From contig NC_039483.1 of assembly GCF_003590095.1 (NCBI RefSeq), positions 930,001 through 994,000 of the forward strand: a DNA stretch of 64,000 nucleotides, in the 5' to 3' direction. Every line of letters begins with the position of its first letter. Positions within the stretch are counted from its first letter, which is position 1. Shown piece after piece: positions 1 to 12,322 of this stretch. This DNA is from Trichoplusia ni (taxonomy: Eukaryota; Arthropoda; Insecta; Lepidoptera; Noctuidae). The position numbers were made by a program, and so were the translations under genes. The notes beneath the pieces were generated by a model that worked only from the letters and a program-made list of their open reading frames with translations, did not search any database and had not been told where the DNA came from.

Positions 1-28
1 GTGTAAGTAGTGCTAGACTACGTTTCTT

Positions 29-96
29 TTTCAATCCTTGTGCCGCGCGGATTTTCACAAACATACAAGTCACTTGCACAATTACACCTATATTTC
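29..96 (-). mobile_element. SINE tail fragment
   Basis: TTTCAATCCTTGTGCCGCG...TTTTCACAAACATACAAGTCA matches the tail half of the 19340 SINE copy. The tRNA-like half is absent. Confidence 0.55.
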
Positions 97-3000
97 GAAC
101 ATATGGTGTAATAGGTAAAAAGTATTAAAATCAATCAATTTACATGTGAAGTTACAATTACTGACCACATAAACCTCAATCAATTCTAATTATACATATA
201 TTAGTGGTGTCATGGGAATTTACATCATATTGCTCCAGTTTCAACAAATGTCTGATATCGAGAATTGGTCAGACACTTGAGAAAGTGAAATAAAATAATG
301 AATAAATTATAATTCAGTATTTGGTTTCTCTCGATAAAGCATTCTTAAGGATGATGATACAATAAGTTTGAGGAAATTTAATTTAAACATAAATCTTTTC
401 AAACAAATATAATTTTTTTATAGAAGATTTTACTGTAATTATTTTTTATGTGAAAACGGTATGACTAATGCCATCGTGTCATATCGCGCTACATTATAGT
501 ATCCTTGTCTTGCTTCCACAACGATAACAGTTCTATTTTAACAGCTTTCACTCCCGAATATTTATAGAGCTAAGATTTTAACTTTTTTTTAAACGTATTT
601 CTTTACTTGTTGTCCTGACAACCCTAATACATTTCATTAAAATGAAAGATTTCATAAAATATTCCAACTACATATATGTACAATCTATTATATGTTGGAA
701 TATACGCTTGATAAAAATAAATATAGCGAAACAATAAGTTCTAATTAAAATCGTGTTTTACCGAACTACTCCAGAATTTCCGTTTATTGTAATTTCAGTT
801 ATTTAATAATATCTATAAATAATATACAAGTTTTGTCTGTTTAGTATTTTTTTTATAATTTAGTCTTTTTTTGGTAGAATAAGGCTTTACTTTGTGACCC
901 AGTAATTTAGAAACTTTAATTAAGATGACGCGATTTTTGGATAGAAATGGGTAGGTACGGAACCGTCCATCACCAGGCTGAATATCATTAACCATGATAG
1001 ACACAGGTGAACAATTTCTCAATAGAAAAAAGAAAAGGACAAATATTTTTGGCAAATTGATTTTCCTGGACTTGACTTGCACGAAACCGTAAGTGCAGTC
1101 GAAAATCCGACTTCCATTGGATCCGCTTTTTTTATAAGTCTTTTCTTTCATCGAAGTTCCTCCACAATTCGCTATCTTCCCTGCTTTGCCAACCACTGGG
1201 ACTCAAATAGGCAAGGGAACAAACATTTTATTTGAATAATCTTAAAACTAATAATAATATAGTGTTTGGGATGTCATTATAACTTGTGGTAATTAATAAC
1301 ATACACTGTTTTGCCTAGTTTTAAAACCACAGGCATATTAGTCAGAATTTATTAGACAGAATATGCAATTAATTTCGGTTACAATAGGGAAAATTACCGA
1401 AAAATAAAAATTATACATTCTTATTAATTGAAATCAAGTAATAAAACCTTCCTTAAATGATGGCATCATTAAAGGAAGTTTTTTTTCTAATTATTGAATT
1501 TTCAGGAAAATAATTAATAGTAGGTAAATAAATTTAAATAGGTGAAAGATAATTATAGAAACGAGGAGTTTAATAAGGAAAATAAATAAATGTTTTTATT
1601 TCAGTTTTTCCTTTCTGTATCTTTAATTAATTATGAAATTAATAACCTTCAGCCTAGCCTAGGTATTAGATATGTCTGTAATATAAAAAAAATGATATTG
1701 AACAAAAAATAATCATAATTGGGCAAACTAGGCAACGGGCAATAAAATAACTGAGCAAATGCAAATTGTACTTTCACACCGAGGGTTCTTTACAGGTATG
1801 TGGGTTTGTTCTGCTTACGTCGCGATTTTTTTAATTTAAACTGAGTTTTAAGACAAAAAATTTATTCTAATGGAGTGTACCTAGTATAATTCCATCAAGT
1901 AGTCATAAAGACAGTATGAATATTTAAAACATCAGTTGATTAAAATTATCGCACACTGTATATATTTGAGTAACTTTAAAAGTCTAATCCCTACTTTATA
2001 CGAATAAATTGTATTTTCTCTAAAGCATTCCATCGACCAATTACTAAGAAACCTTACTCATTCTGAAATAAATATAAAATAATTCAAAAGCGGTAACCGA
2101 CGCGCAAATTCAATAACGAACCGTGGCCGGCGCGGGCGCACGCTACCTGTAATCACTGCCCACTGCGCATGCGCGAGAACGCACGCAGTGACGTCATCAT
2201 CGTTTGTAAGGATTTAGTGGAGAAAGATGGGTATAATACTTATATGGAAAAGATAGCTGTGAAAGTTAATAAAAGTGAGGTTAGTTTAGATGAATGGATC
2301 TTTGGGTGGATTTTCGTTATAAATCACTTAATGTTGGACCTCTGTTCTGTGCAGGCCTTTAAAAAGTACCGGACCACATCCCAATCGACGGACCACATTA
2401 GAAGTTATCCAGTGAATAAAACGACTTTTTGGAAGGATATAATGCATTTTAATAGCGCATTAAAAAATGTTCAGAATTTTGAGAGATCACTCAATTTAAT
2501 TCTAAATCTTAAAAGTCTACTCTAGTCTCTCTCGTAAAAGTATAAAGTAGATATTATAAAAAAGAGTATCTATGTTTTCAATATCAGAGGTCTCCACTGT
2601 TGTAGTTGCAATTTAATTGTACTTAGCTCTTAAATGGTCATTGGAGGCTGCAAACTAGTAAACACAGGGATGACCTATGTTTATGCCATCCTAGCCCTAC
2701 TAGTGGGTGGGTCGGAAAGAATCTGCAAAATAGACTAGGATTGGATTTTGTGGCACACTTTCAGAGCCTTCTATGTCAAAGTGTTAACCAATTTATGCTG
2801 ATATACAAATTAGTAAGAGTGAATTTATTAGAAGCAAAGCGTACGTACTACTTATATGTAAATTGTAGAGTTCTCAAAGCAAGTCGGAGCTGATTTGAGC
2901 TTTAATAAATTACACTTAAGTCCTATGTCCAAAAAACGCCTTAAAAAAAACACCCTGTTTAAATTCAAAACGCCATAAAGGCAATAATTCCTTAAAATTC

Positions 3001-6000
3001 CCAGCAACCCTATTCTCAGTAGCAGATAACAAATTGTTGATGAAATGTAAACTTTACATCTCTCCTTGAATAGAATCACTTATTAATATTTGCTGCGGGG
3101 GTCATTTTTCACCCATTCAGAGCGATGGCGACAAAGGGTTAGGCCGATCGAACACTGCCTCAATATTTAACGTGTTCAGCGATATTTATGACTGGCGGGG
3201 TCTGTGCGACCGATAGCGGGTTGTTTAATTTTTGGATCTGTTTAGTTTTAGTTCTTAGTCTAGTAGGTAATTGAAATGGAGCTGGTTTTAGAACATTATC
3301 TGGATAGTGAAAGTATTTTTTCCCATTTTGTCACAGGAAACGATGCTTTCTTTAGATTTTTTTTGGGGTTGCAACCGTGCAAAGAAATGATATAAATTTT
3401 TCATAAAAACCCATTTAATGTTATTATTAATCAAAATAATGGATAGGTTTTTGCTTATACATTCTAGAGAAAAAAAAGTAGCGTAATTTTGGCAAAAAAA
3501 AATCTGTCTTATTTTTATTTAAAATCTTGAATAATATGCGAATAACACTCGCTCACAGTCAGACCATACACTTTAATATTTAATTTTCACTCACAAAAGG
3601 GTTGCCGCGTTCCGCTAACGACCTAAATATTTTTTATTACATTTTTGGCAAAGGAAGCTAATCCTTAAGGCTCGTTAAGTGATTCCAGAGATTAATGTGC
3701 GGTTAATGAGGCTGTATACCGCGGCTGTATGCACCGTGACCGTTGCCTGATTCGATTTCACTTGTAATCTTAAAAAGTTTCAATACTTGATTTTGATTTA
3801 AAGATTTTGTATCTGATGGAAATAATCGGCAGCGTTCGAAATTTAAAGATTTTGCTACGAATTTCGAAACTCGAAATATTATTGTAAATCTTTGTTTTGT
3901 CTTTGCACAGGCAAGTGGCATTTGTATCATTATGATTTGTTGCCATAAAATAAAAACAAATTCAAGTTTGATTCGAAAAAAAACTAAATTGTAATTTAGT
4001 TAGACCATATTCGTAGGCGGTATGCATAAGAAATCTATTGATATTTTTTATAGGTACGTGCTGTAGATATTAACAATCATTTATATTAATTAATAACTAA
4101 CATTTCAATAAGTGGCTAATCAACGCTACATCGGTCCAAACACCGATCTGATGAATCTTTAAATTTGAACATTAATTATTTGATCTATACTCTGTGGTTT
4201 TTATAAACCAGCTCGAGAGTAGCGCGTGCCACAGAACTAAATAGTTCCGTAGGAATATTTTATAGCGGTTCTTACAACTAAAAAACATTTATTATAAGTA
4301 GTTACATTTAGACTGGTAATTTAGTTTCATTACATGACAGTATTCATGTTTAAAATGTATACATTTCCATTACAACTGAATTTTTGATCCTGATTCTTAA
4401 CTCATTTTTTATAGTGCCAATAATATGCTTATAATATTTGTTCAGTGTTTAATTAAGTAAGAGGTAATCTTTTTATACCTTAATATTCTAAAAATTTACT
4501 AGCATCATTCTTCAAATTAGCAAAACAAATGAAATAGAATATTTTCACCAATCTACCACTGCCCATATATTTCTCTCACGCCCGTGATTCACTTTCAGAA
4601 TGTCCGTTTATACTGTAAAAGGTCCTTGTAACATTCTTGCGCGGTACCCTAAAGTGAAGTCACTTGACAATAGTTAACTAACGATTATAGGGACCACACC
4701 ACATCGGAATTCAATTCGATTTATTGTGGTTCGCCGCCTCGGATCAATCGATTGATTTATAAACAAACTCTTTTACGCTGATTTTCATGGTTACCGCCTT
4801 CATTCAAGCTAGCTCTGGGTGTAATCGAAGTATTTTGAGTCAGTTTTAGTCGGAAAGGTAGTAAGGAGAGATGGTTACTGGATATTTTGTGCTTGAGACT
4901 TCAGTGATATAAAGATTGTTGAATTTTGTATGTAACCTTGACTTTATTGAGGCAAAAAGTAGCTGCAATTTCATTTCATTTCTCTCTCTATCTAGGAGCT
5001 GGATGCGAGTAGCCCAAGATAGATCGCAATGGCGTGCAATTGTCCGGTATTTTACTTATTATACTATTACTCTTGAAAACTTTAGCCGAGAAGAGAAAAA
5101 AGAAGCAATAGTAAAGACAAATTTATTAAAAAAATACTTTTTAACGTCTAACGTTGCGGTTAGTTGCATAATATTATAGAGAAAGTACAATACATAATTC
5201 AAATGACAACTACAACAGGGTAACTTTAGTTTTATTTGTTTCAAAGTTGCACATTAAAATACACCATCGATATTACCATCGCATGCACACCAGCAATACC
5301 AAATCCATACTTCTTCAAGAGCATCCATTTCTAAAGAATTTTTCTGGCATGTCCTGAATTCAAACGATATGTAACACAATCGACGATCGTTAACGGACAA
5401 TTATCGAGACCACACGAGCGATTCGACACGGCTCTATAATGTGAGCGACTCTATGGGTGCATAAACAAACTCTTATACGCTGATTATGAAATGATGCTCG
5501 CTTGTCGGCGTTTTGGGATATTGATATAGGAGCGAATTGTCTAATGAGTAATTGTGATTGGTTTGGGTGGGTGGTGTTTTTGCGTTGATGGAATTTGGAG
5601 GATCACGATTATAGGTATAAAATTAAGTCGCCAGTTAAGGGCAAACTGTCACCCGATCAGCTGTCAAGCTAAGTCAAGTATTTATTTTGCGAAAAGCAAT
5701 TTGGTAACTTGGGTTGGGATTTCGATTTCGCTAGTTTTGTTATCTTTACATAGTACTGTTATGTACCAACAGTCTAGGATTAAGATCTTGTAATACTAAG
5801 TCTTTATTCAATTTATCCAGTACCATTCCACATCAACACCAAGTCATCTACTAAGCTCTATCCAAAGTTTCCTAATACCGTACAAATAGAACGTTATAAA
5901 GACAATTCGATTCATTTACTTTAGCTAAACAAACGCCATTCAGATACCTCTGACAATCACACACATAGATTTTGTCAAAACAGCCATAACTTACATGAAT

Positions 6001-6424
6001 CTCAGCAACTATCAGTCCTCATTACTAAGTAAAAACCTATACATATCTAATTACACGAAATTCTCTTAATTAAACTAAAGAACTTTGTACTGTACACCGG
6101 AGTCCACAAATATCTTGATTCAAATGTTGGAATCGATAGCTTTTGTTTCCATTGCGCGGTGGGTTGGCCGTGTGTGAAACTAGTGTCCGATATAGCGCGC
6201 ATTGGATACGGTAGAATACATTTTAAATTGGCGTAGTTTGCCGTTTCTAGAAGGCTAAGTTATGTTGGTTACTTATTTGTGATGTAGAGTAAATAAATTC
6301 AGAAGGTTTGGACGTGGTCGAATTTGTTTTACGTAAATGTGAAAATGTACTAGAGTTAAATAAAACTGAAAAGGCATAACGCGAAAAAATATGTTAGTCT
6401 TAGCATTAAGTAATTGGACTAGAT
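97..6424. other. Intergenic, no gene recognised
   Basis: AT-rich DNA. The open frames at 813-1196, 2169-2525 and 5554-5793 have chance-like composition and no domain. The hairpin at 1443 and a 27-bp duplicated motif (4759 and 5461) are the only structures noted. Confidence 0.6.
1443..1482. repeat. Hairpin followed by a T tract
   Basis: Arms AAAACCTTCCTTAAATGATG and CATCATTAAAGGAAGTTTT pair with one bulge and one mismatch around a single-base loop at 1463. T8 follows. It looks like a terminator hairpin but sits in eukaryotic intergenic DNA. Confidence 0.6.
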
Positions 6425-6526
6425 TGTGAGCGAAGTGTCAGGGGTTCCATCCTGACGTAGGACAACCAATAGTGAAATCTACGAACGCTTGTTCTGGGTG
6501 TGGCTGTCTTTGTGCATGTGACTTTA
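6425..6526 (+). mobile_element. Diverged SINE fragment, plus strand
   Basis: It holds a B-box-like GGTTCCATCC (6443-6452) followed by CTGGGTGTGGCTGTCTTTGTG and CATGTGACTT, the tail order seen in the 60308 SINE. The A-box side is poorly preserved. Confidence 0.45.
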
Positions 6527-7615
6527 TCATTTGAAGCGGTACAAGGACGTTGCCAAATCGATTCTTACGATTTATTGAAGGACAAGAAAAAGGAAATAGT
6601 ATAAAATGTGGTTAAAGACTCCACGTTTCTCATCCAAAACGGTAATAACTGGTGAACTAAAGATGGCACTTCTGTGTTTCCCTGTGCTGTGCCTATTATA
6701 AGCAGGGTACAGGCATGTGTGAGGCGCTCGTTAGTGCACATGCGCCGTTCTGCCTACATCTTAATTAAGAGAGTACGGTACCCGGTACGGACGGCAGAAA
6801 GTACGGGCGGAGAATCGGAATCAAAATGGATGAAGATAATAGTTGAAATTGTAGTTTGATTTTTGGCAGATTTACAAAAGAACTGGTTTTAATATTTAAA
6901 GGTGTTTTTGCGTAATATGTCATTCAAGCATCAAGGGTTCCGTAGCTCTTAGTTTTTTTTTTAAATTCGCCAGATTTTGAACTTGATTATCAAAGGATAT
7001 TTTAATATAACAGAGTACTTAATGCATAATGAGTTGAATTATTAACTCAAATATCCCAACGGTACAGAAAACTCAATTAAGATCAACAAACAATACTTAC
7101 TTATTACCCACGATCGCGTTTTCAATATCAAGCAAGCATTATGAAAGAGTTCAGATTGACAATAAAAGTATAGTTTTGTAAAACAGTCAAAACCTTCGAT
7201 CAGGTTTACTGCATGGTAGATGTTATCAACATTTTTGCCTATCTGTCTGGAAGCACGAAGCTAATATACAATTTTCATTTCGTATTTGATCATATTTTAT
7301 TCTAATATAGTTCCCTAACTAAATCAATAAATATTGAGATGCTATCGCGGTAACAAATAATTATAACAGGGAAAGTGTCAAATATTCCCTAATTTGATAA
7401 GCTTTACAATGTACCTATAAACCAACGTTACCTACTAGTAATAATCTAATATGAAAAAAATGTAATTAAAGTTATTTATGGTTTTACATTTTTTGTCCTT
7501 TCCAATATTATTAGTAGGTACTTAAATCCAATAGTAAATTAAAGGATTTACACCTTGTATAACTTTTGCGGAAAATATCAAAAATTAACTTAACTGCAGC
7601 AAACAGGTAAATTAA

Positions 7616-7880
7616 TCTATACTAATATATAAAGCTGAAGAGTTTGTTTGTTTGTTTGTTTGTTTGTTTGAACGCGCTAATCTCAGGAACTACTGGTCCA
7701 ATTTGAAAAAATATTTTTGTGTTGAATAGACCATTAATCGAGGAAGGCTTTAGGGTATAAACCATCACGCTGCGACTAATAGGAGCGAAGATACAAAGGA
7801 AAATGTGAAAAAAATAGGGTAGATATAAATCATAACTTATATCTTCTACCCACGGGGACGAAGTCGCGGGCAACAGCTAG
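7616..7880 (+). mobile_element. Non-autonomous Helitron-like element, family 1 (copy a)
   Basis: It starts TCTATACTAATATATAAAGC and ends CAACAGCTAG, lying between A (7615) and T (7881) as Helitrons do. A (TTTG)n tract follows the 5' end, and a weak GC hairpin around GACGAAGTCGCGGG lies just before the 3' end. It has no coding capacity. The open frame on the minus strand is part of the repeat. Five other near-full or partial copies of this family occur in the window. Confidence 0.85.
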
Positions 7881-8359
7881 TTTAAAATATAAAAGAATTG
7901 CACTATGCAAGTTTAAAATTTTCAGGCGAATCAAACAAAACATGTTTCATTATCGTCGGTATTAACCCAGAATTCTGAATGTCCCACTTTATTTATTTTA
8001 GTTCACTAATGACCTAATCAAAAATACCTCGTATTCTAATATTGTTGTTGTTGTGATTGTACATTAAGCCATATTCCCTGCTTTTGGTTTATTGAAGTGT
8101 ATTCGATGCTTCGAAAATTACGCTGTTAGTCATTTTGGCAAAAAGAGTGAAAGATATTCTATAAATCGGTGGTCAGAAAAACGAGGTTAGGAAAGAATGG
8201 AACACACAGAAAGGGATAAATCTGAGATGAGAAGTAGTGGGATTGAAAGGTAGAATAGAGATTGCGAACCTGTTGGGAACGAGACAGGGAGAAATTGTTC
8301 ACTGAGGCAGCCAGCACTTGAGCGTCTCTGACAACTTCAGTAAACTACATAATGCACAC

Positions 8360-8566
8360 TCACATTAATATTATAAATGCGAAAATATTTTTCTGTTTCT
8401 ATAAGTGTGTGTTTGTTGACCATCAAATAGATGGACGGATTTCTGTGTGATTTGGTATGGAGATAACTGAAACCTCGAAAGTACGTTTTTACCCGATTTA
8501 ATGTGGGTAATGTTTTGTTGCTTTACAACCAACATCCAGTCGGGTGCAGCCAGCTGCAACAGCTAG
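8360..8566 (+). mobile_element. Helitron-like element, related divergent family
   Basis: The 5' end TCACATTAATATTATAAATG resembles family 2, while the 3' end GCAACAGCTAG followed by T resembles family 1. The middle is unlike either. No coding capacity; the short minus-strand frame is part of the repeat. Confidence 0.7.
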
Positions 8567-8882
8567 TTCTGAAGTGTTTGCATGTCTGACGTAACCCTGA
8601 GCATTCAACAAGTTCAAACATATCTACAAGACAGAAGTATAAACGGTACTTTAAAATCCGTACTTACGTCCAGCCATACCAACTTATTAGGTCGAATATT
8701 GATGAGCAATTAAGGTTGGTGTTCAAAGCAATCTCGGGTTCTGGCGATAAGGGCATTAGTTGTCCCCGACCAACACTTATGCTAATCACCCGGGCCCGCT
8801 CGCGATCAGTGCGGTCTGTTACGAATAGAAAAAATACTCGATACTGAGAAACTACTATTACATTTTAAAGAAAATCAGCTGT

Positions 8883-8926
8883 GGAAGCGAGATGTCGCTC
8901 TATGAAGTGTCGTTCCGTCTCGCTTG
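8883..8926. repeat. Short palindromic repeat family, copy 1
   Basis: GGAAGCGAGATGTCGCTCTA followed by a diverged inverse ending CCGTCTCGCTTGC. Related copies lie at 10889, 17575 and 62619. Confidence 0.5.
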
Positions 8927-9210
8927 CTCAATCGAAGGATTTATTTTGAAAGGAGAAGGTGGACCCTCTGGACGGTGTATAGTAATTGTGAATGCTAGAT
9001 TTGATAACAACTTAGATAGCTATGTATGAGGATAATTTCTTTGGGAAGCTGGTAAGGATAGATTGTCTGTTTTTTTGTTCAGGTTTACAGTCTATGCTGT
9101 GTCTACTTTACCTGTTTTTTTTAAGAACGCAGGCTGTGAATATTTTGCCAGATTGTTTTATTGTTGACTTCGTGGGTGTCTTTCTTAAAGTAAAACACTC
9201 AACACTCGCA

Positions 9211-9230
9211 ATTAATTAATTAATTAATCT
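9211..9230. repeat. (AATT)n simple repeat
   Basis: AATTAATTAATTAATTAATC, a short tetranucleotide run that also makes a dense array of TAAT cores. Confidence 0.8.
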
Positions 9231-9252
9231 ACAATTATCGCAATTATTATCT

Positions 9253-9501
9253 TTGTACGACAATAATAAGAACTTTTATCCTACAGAAGCAAATTTTATG
9301 CAAACTTTAGTTAATCATATAAATATATTTAGGCAAAAAATTGGCAAAGGCGTGGGCATAGCTCAAAAACTTGCTCATTTATTGCACATAAAAGATAGCG
9401 AATGGACGATAACTACTGACACCTGGAATACTCTTTGGATAACACCAGTGAAAAATACTTCAAATAACAGTACATTTGACCATATGAGTATTTTAAATTA
9501 A
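9253..9501 (+). pseudogene. Possible coding fragment, family not recognised
   Basis: An open frame of 82 codons begins without a good ATG (the first ATG is at 9298). It reads like ordinary globular protein: PTEANFMQTLVNHINIF, then GIAQKLAHLLHIKDSEW and TDTWNTLW. Composition is more balanced than the usual AT-rich chance frames nearby. No convincing splice sites or partner exons were seen. A dispersed repeat begins within 40 bp, so this may be a decayed exon or a captured gene fragment. Confidence 0.2.
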
Positions 9502-9535
9502 ATAAGAACGAAAGCAATTCCATCTTAAACTCTTC

Positions 9536-9645
9536 ATATCATCGTCATCGTCAAGAGCCTGTCTCAATCCAATGCTGGACATAGGCCTCTTCCATGGCAA
9601 GCCAATGCCTGCTGCCTCCATGCTTCCTCAAATTCCTGCCCACTG
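9536..9645 (+). repeat. Lepidopteran dispersed repeat (ATGCTGGACATAGGCCTC type)
   Basis: CAATGCTGGACATAGGCCTCT preceded by a CATCGTCATCG run and followed by GCCTGCTGCCTCC. This module recurs throughout lepidopteran genomes near LINE 3' ends or in SINE-like repeats. No coding frame is seen. Confidence 0.65.
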
Positions 9646-10169
9646 TCTTACGAATATTCAGCTTTCACTTAATAAACTGCACAGACACAGTTACATTCCA
9701 TAAACCATCAACTAAATGACACTTCTAACTGTTATTAACTGTTACATATATTAGTCACTCGTTGACCAATAATCTAGTTCATAATTCATGACTAATATCT
9801 GTCAAAGATTAACGTTTATTTATTGATTTACCGTTAACAGGCAATACATGCATGTGTTTAAACCATCGCCATAATGGCCGCCTATAGAATGACGAACAAT
9901 AATTTCTATTAGGCACAAGCCATAACTCATAATTGCTACAACTTCTACACAAATCTCTGATTGTTAGCGAAATGAAATGAACGTTTCCTTTACAAAACAC
10001 CTTTCTTTTACCTTTTGACTTATCGATTTCCCTCGTAAAATTTATGAAGATTACCATCGACAATCACGCCTACTCTCAAGAATCAATGGACACTCAAGCT
10101 TTGCTTCCACCAAAGATTTATTAGTCCCTATTCGAACATAATCTCAACTAATTCACCGTAGAAAAACGT

Positions 10170-10400
10170 CGGGTTTATAGCCATCAGGACAATCGCTCCT
10201 TTGTCGCTCGCCTCAATATATTTTAAATGACTGCACGAGACGGCCTCTCGTGAAGCCGATCCCATTGTGACTGACGATGGACGTTCCTTTTTCGTAATCG
10301 AATGCGGGATATTTATTTTGAATTAAGAATAATTTCTTTTTTAGCTGCCGTCTGTGGACGTGTGCCGAGCATTAGCGGCCTTTGTTGACGCTGTATTAAT
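10170..10400. promoter_or_regulatory. Candidate distal regulatory island upstream
   Basis: GC-richer stretch with CACGAGACGGCCTCTCGTG (an inverted repeat around 10232), TTTTTCGTAATCGAATGCGG and GAGCATTAGCGGCC. It is 21 kb upstream of Dr, so its target is unknown. Confidence 0.2.
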
Positions 10401-10888
10401 GAACTTTGAATATCGAATGGGTTCTTTTTTCTTCTTTTTAGCTGGACTACCGCGTCGTATTGGAGTTTATTTTGAATGCGTCACCTCCTGAGCAATTTTT
10501 GATGGTTTCTCTTTTGTGAGCAGCAATATTGACGACAAAAATGTTTGGTAAACCGTTATGAAGTTCATTCGTTGAGATTTTGAATTATATATTTTTAGAT
10601 TGTATGATTGTATTTGATATAGACCTGATAATTCCATTAACACAAAAACACAACATTGCCATTTCTAAAAGACGGCCTAGTTGACCAAGACAACTGTCAA
10701 GTTTAACAACAAGATTTGAAATGAATGAAAATTTAAGAGGCATACCCTACACAATGAAATACTACAGAGGTATCAAAGCTTAGTTAAAACCATTAATTAT
10801 CCACACAGATCATAATTCGAGACAGTTTACATAAGACCACGACGAATCGGCTCTTACCATGATCCCTTACCTCAACTGTTGCCATCGT

Positions 10889-10936
10889 GGAAGCGAGACG
10901 GCAATACGCACTTTGTAGAGCGGCATCTCGTTTCAA
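10889..10936. repeat. Short palindromic repeat family, copy 2
   Basis: GGAAGCGAGACGGC, then TTTGTAGAGCGGCATCTCG. The outer arms are inverted repeats of each other and the left inner arm is eroded. Confidence 0.5.
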
Positions 10937-12304
10937 CAGCAACAGTCTTACTTCAAAAGGTGATAGTAAAGGTCTGTTCACTGTTTAAGTTTGTTTGCAT
11001 TGTCTGGTGGAAACAACATGGCGTCGAGAGCTTACATTAACACTTTGCTAATTGACAACTGTGTCCCTTCACACAGGAATCATTTTAAGACTGTTAACAT
11101 TTATTTTATACATTAGGATGTTATCTGATTAGCGTAATTGATTATTAATTAATAATAGTAGGTACTTGAATTTCGAGACTTCAAAAAGTATGTTTTTGAA
11201 CGACTCAGTACCGCTCTCTGCCCGTATGTCACTTTGTTGTACCTATCTCATTAAACGTGATAGACAGCCAGTCTAAATTTTCAAAAATTATGAATTTTAA
11301 CTAGTAAAACTAAAGGTTCTGGCAACTGATACATATAGTCGAAAATATCGCAAATGAGAATTAGTTACCAAAGAGTTTTAACGATTTTAAATAAATCTTT
11401 GTATTTTTAAGTAACACTTGGGCATGTGGGCTTGACTCTACAACCTGTAGGTCAAAGGTCAAGGACATTTGACAAATATTTGGTTGCTCTTTTGACATTT
11501 TTGTTCGGGTGTCCATGTTATTGTATGGTTAACTGTTAACGAGGTAGTGAGAATTAAACTGCGTTAACTTTTTAGCTTGTTTGTTTCCTCCTTACTTGAA
11601 AACTACTCAACGATTTTCGATGAAACCCTCATTTGGCACTCGTAAATTTTAATAGCTGGATAAACTGGATCAAGAAATAATTTGTTTTTTTTTTTATTTG
11701 AAATTTACAGCATTTGAAGCATTCTCAACTCCTAAAGCAAGAAAGCCCACCTCAAGCAGTATCAAATCCTAAATTAAACAAAATACGACCACTTAAACAA
11801 CTAGAAATTAACTGAAGGACATTTTTTTTGTTTAATATTGCATAGGCGACACACGAAGTAAGTAAAAGTTAAGTATTATGCTTATAATAAATAACTACAA
11901 CATGAGTTAATCCTATTTTTCAGGGTCAATGTGATACCTACTGTATAATGTTGAATGAAGTATAGTTTACTCATCTCATAGAGGCGACTATTTTTAGCAC
12001 GTTATGACGTCACAAGCAATTAATAAGAAATTCCGTGACATCAACTTGTAAAACACGTTATTGTCATAATTAATAGAAAAATAAACTGTTTTGCGGTTTT
12101 AATATTGTTTCTAGGAATTGTTTGCACCTTTTTTCAGTTTATTAATTAATATTAATTTTATCCCGTTATAAATTGTATCTATGTTTACTTGCATTTAAAT
12201 ATTAACCTTATGACTTTCAGCACAGAGTCTAATTTCAAGAGCATGAATGGATCAATCGTTTATGGTCAATGATGATCAGGTCTAAGAATAGAAGTTATTT
12301 TTAT

Positions 12305-12322
12305 ATGTGTGTGTGTGTGTGT
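12305..12322. repeat. (TG)n microsatellite
   Basis: About nine TG units in ATATGTGTGTGTG...TTTAGA. Confidence 0.85.

Noticed and set aside
7622..7873. 83-codon frame (and its homologues near 15002 and 35924)
   Set aside because: These lie wholly inside Helitron-like copies; the shared peptide reflects repeat identity, not a protein family.
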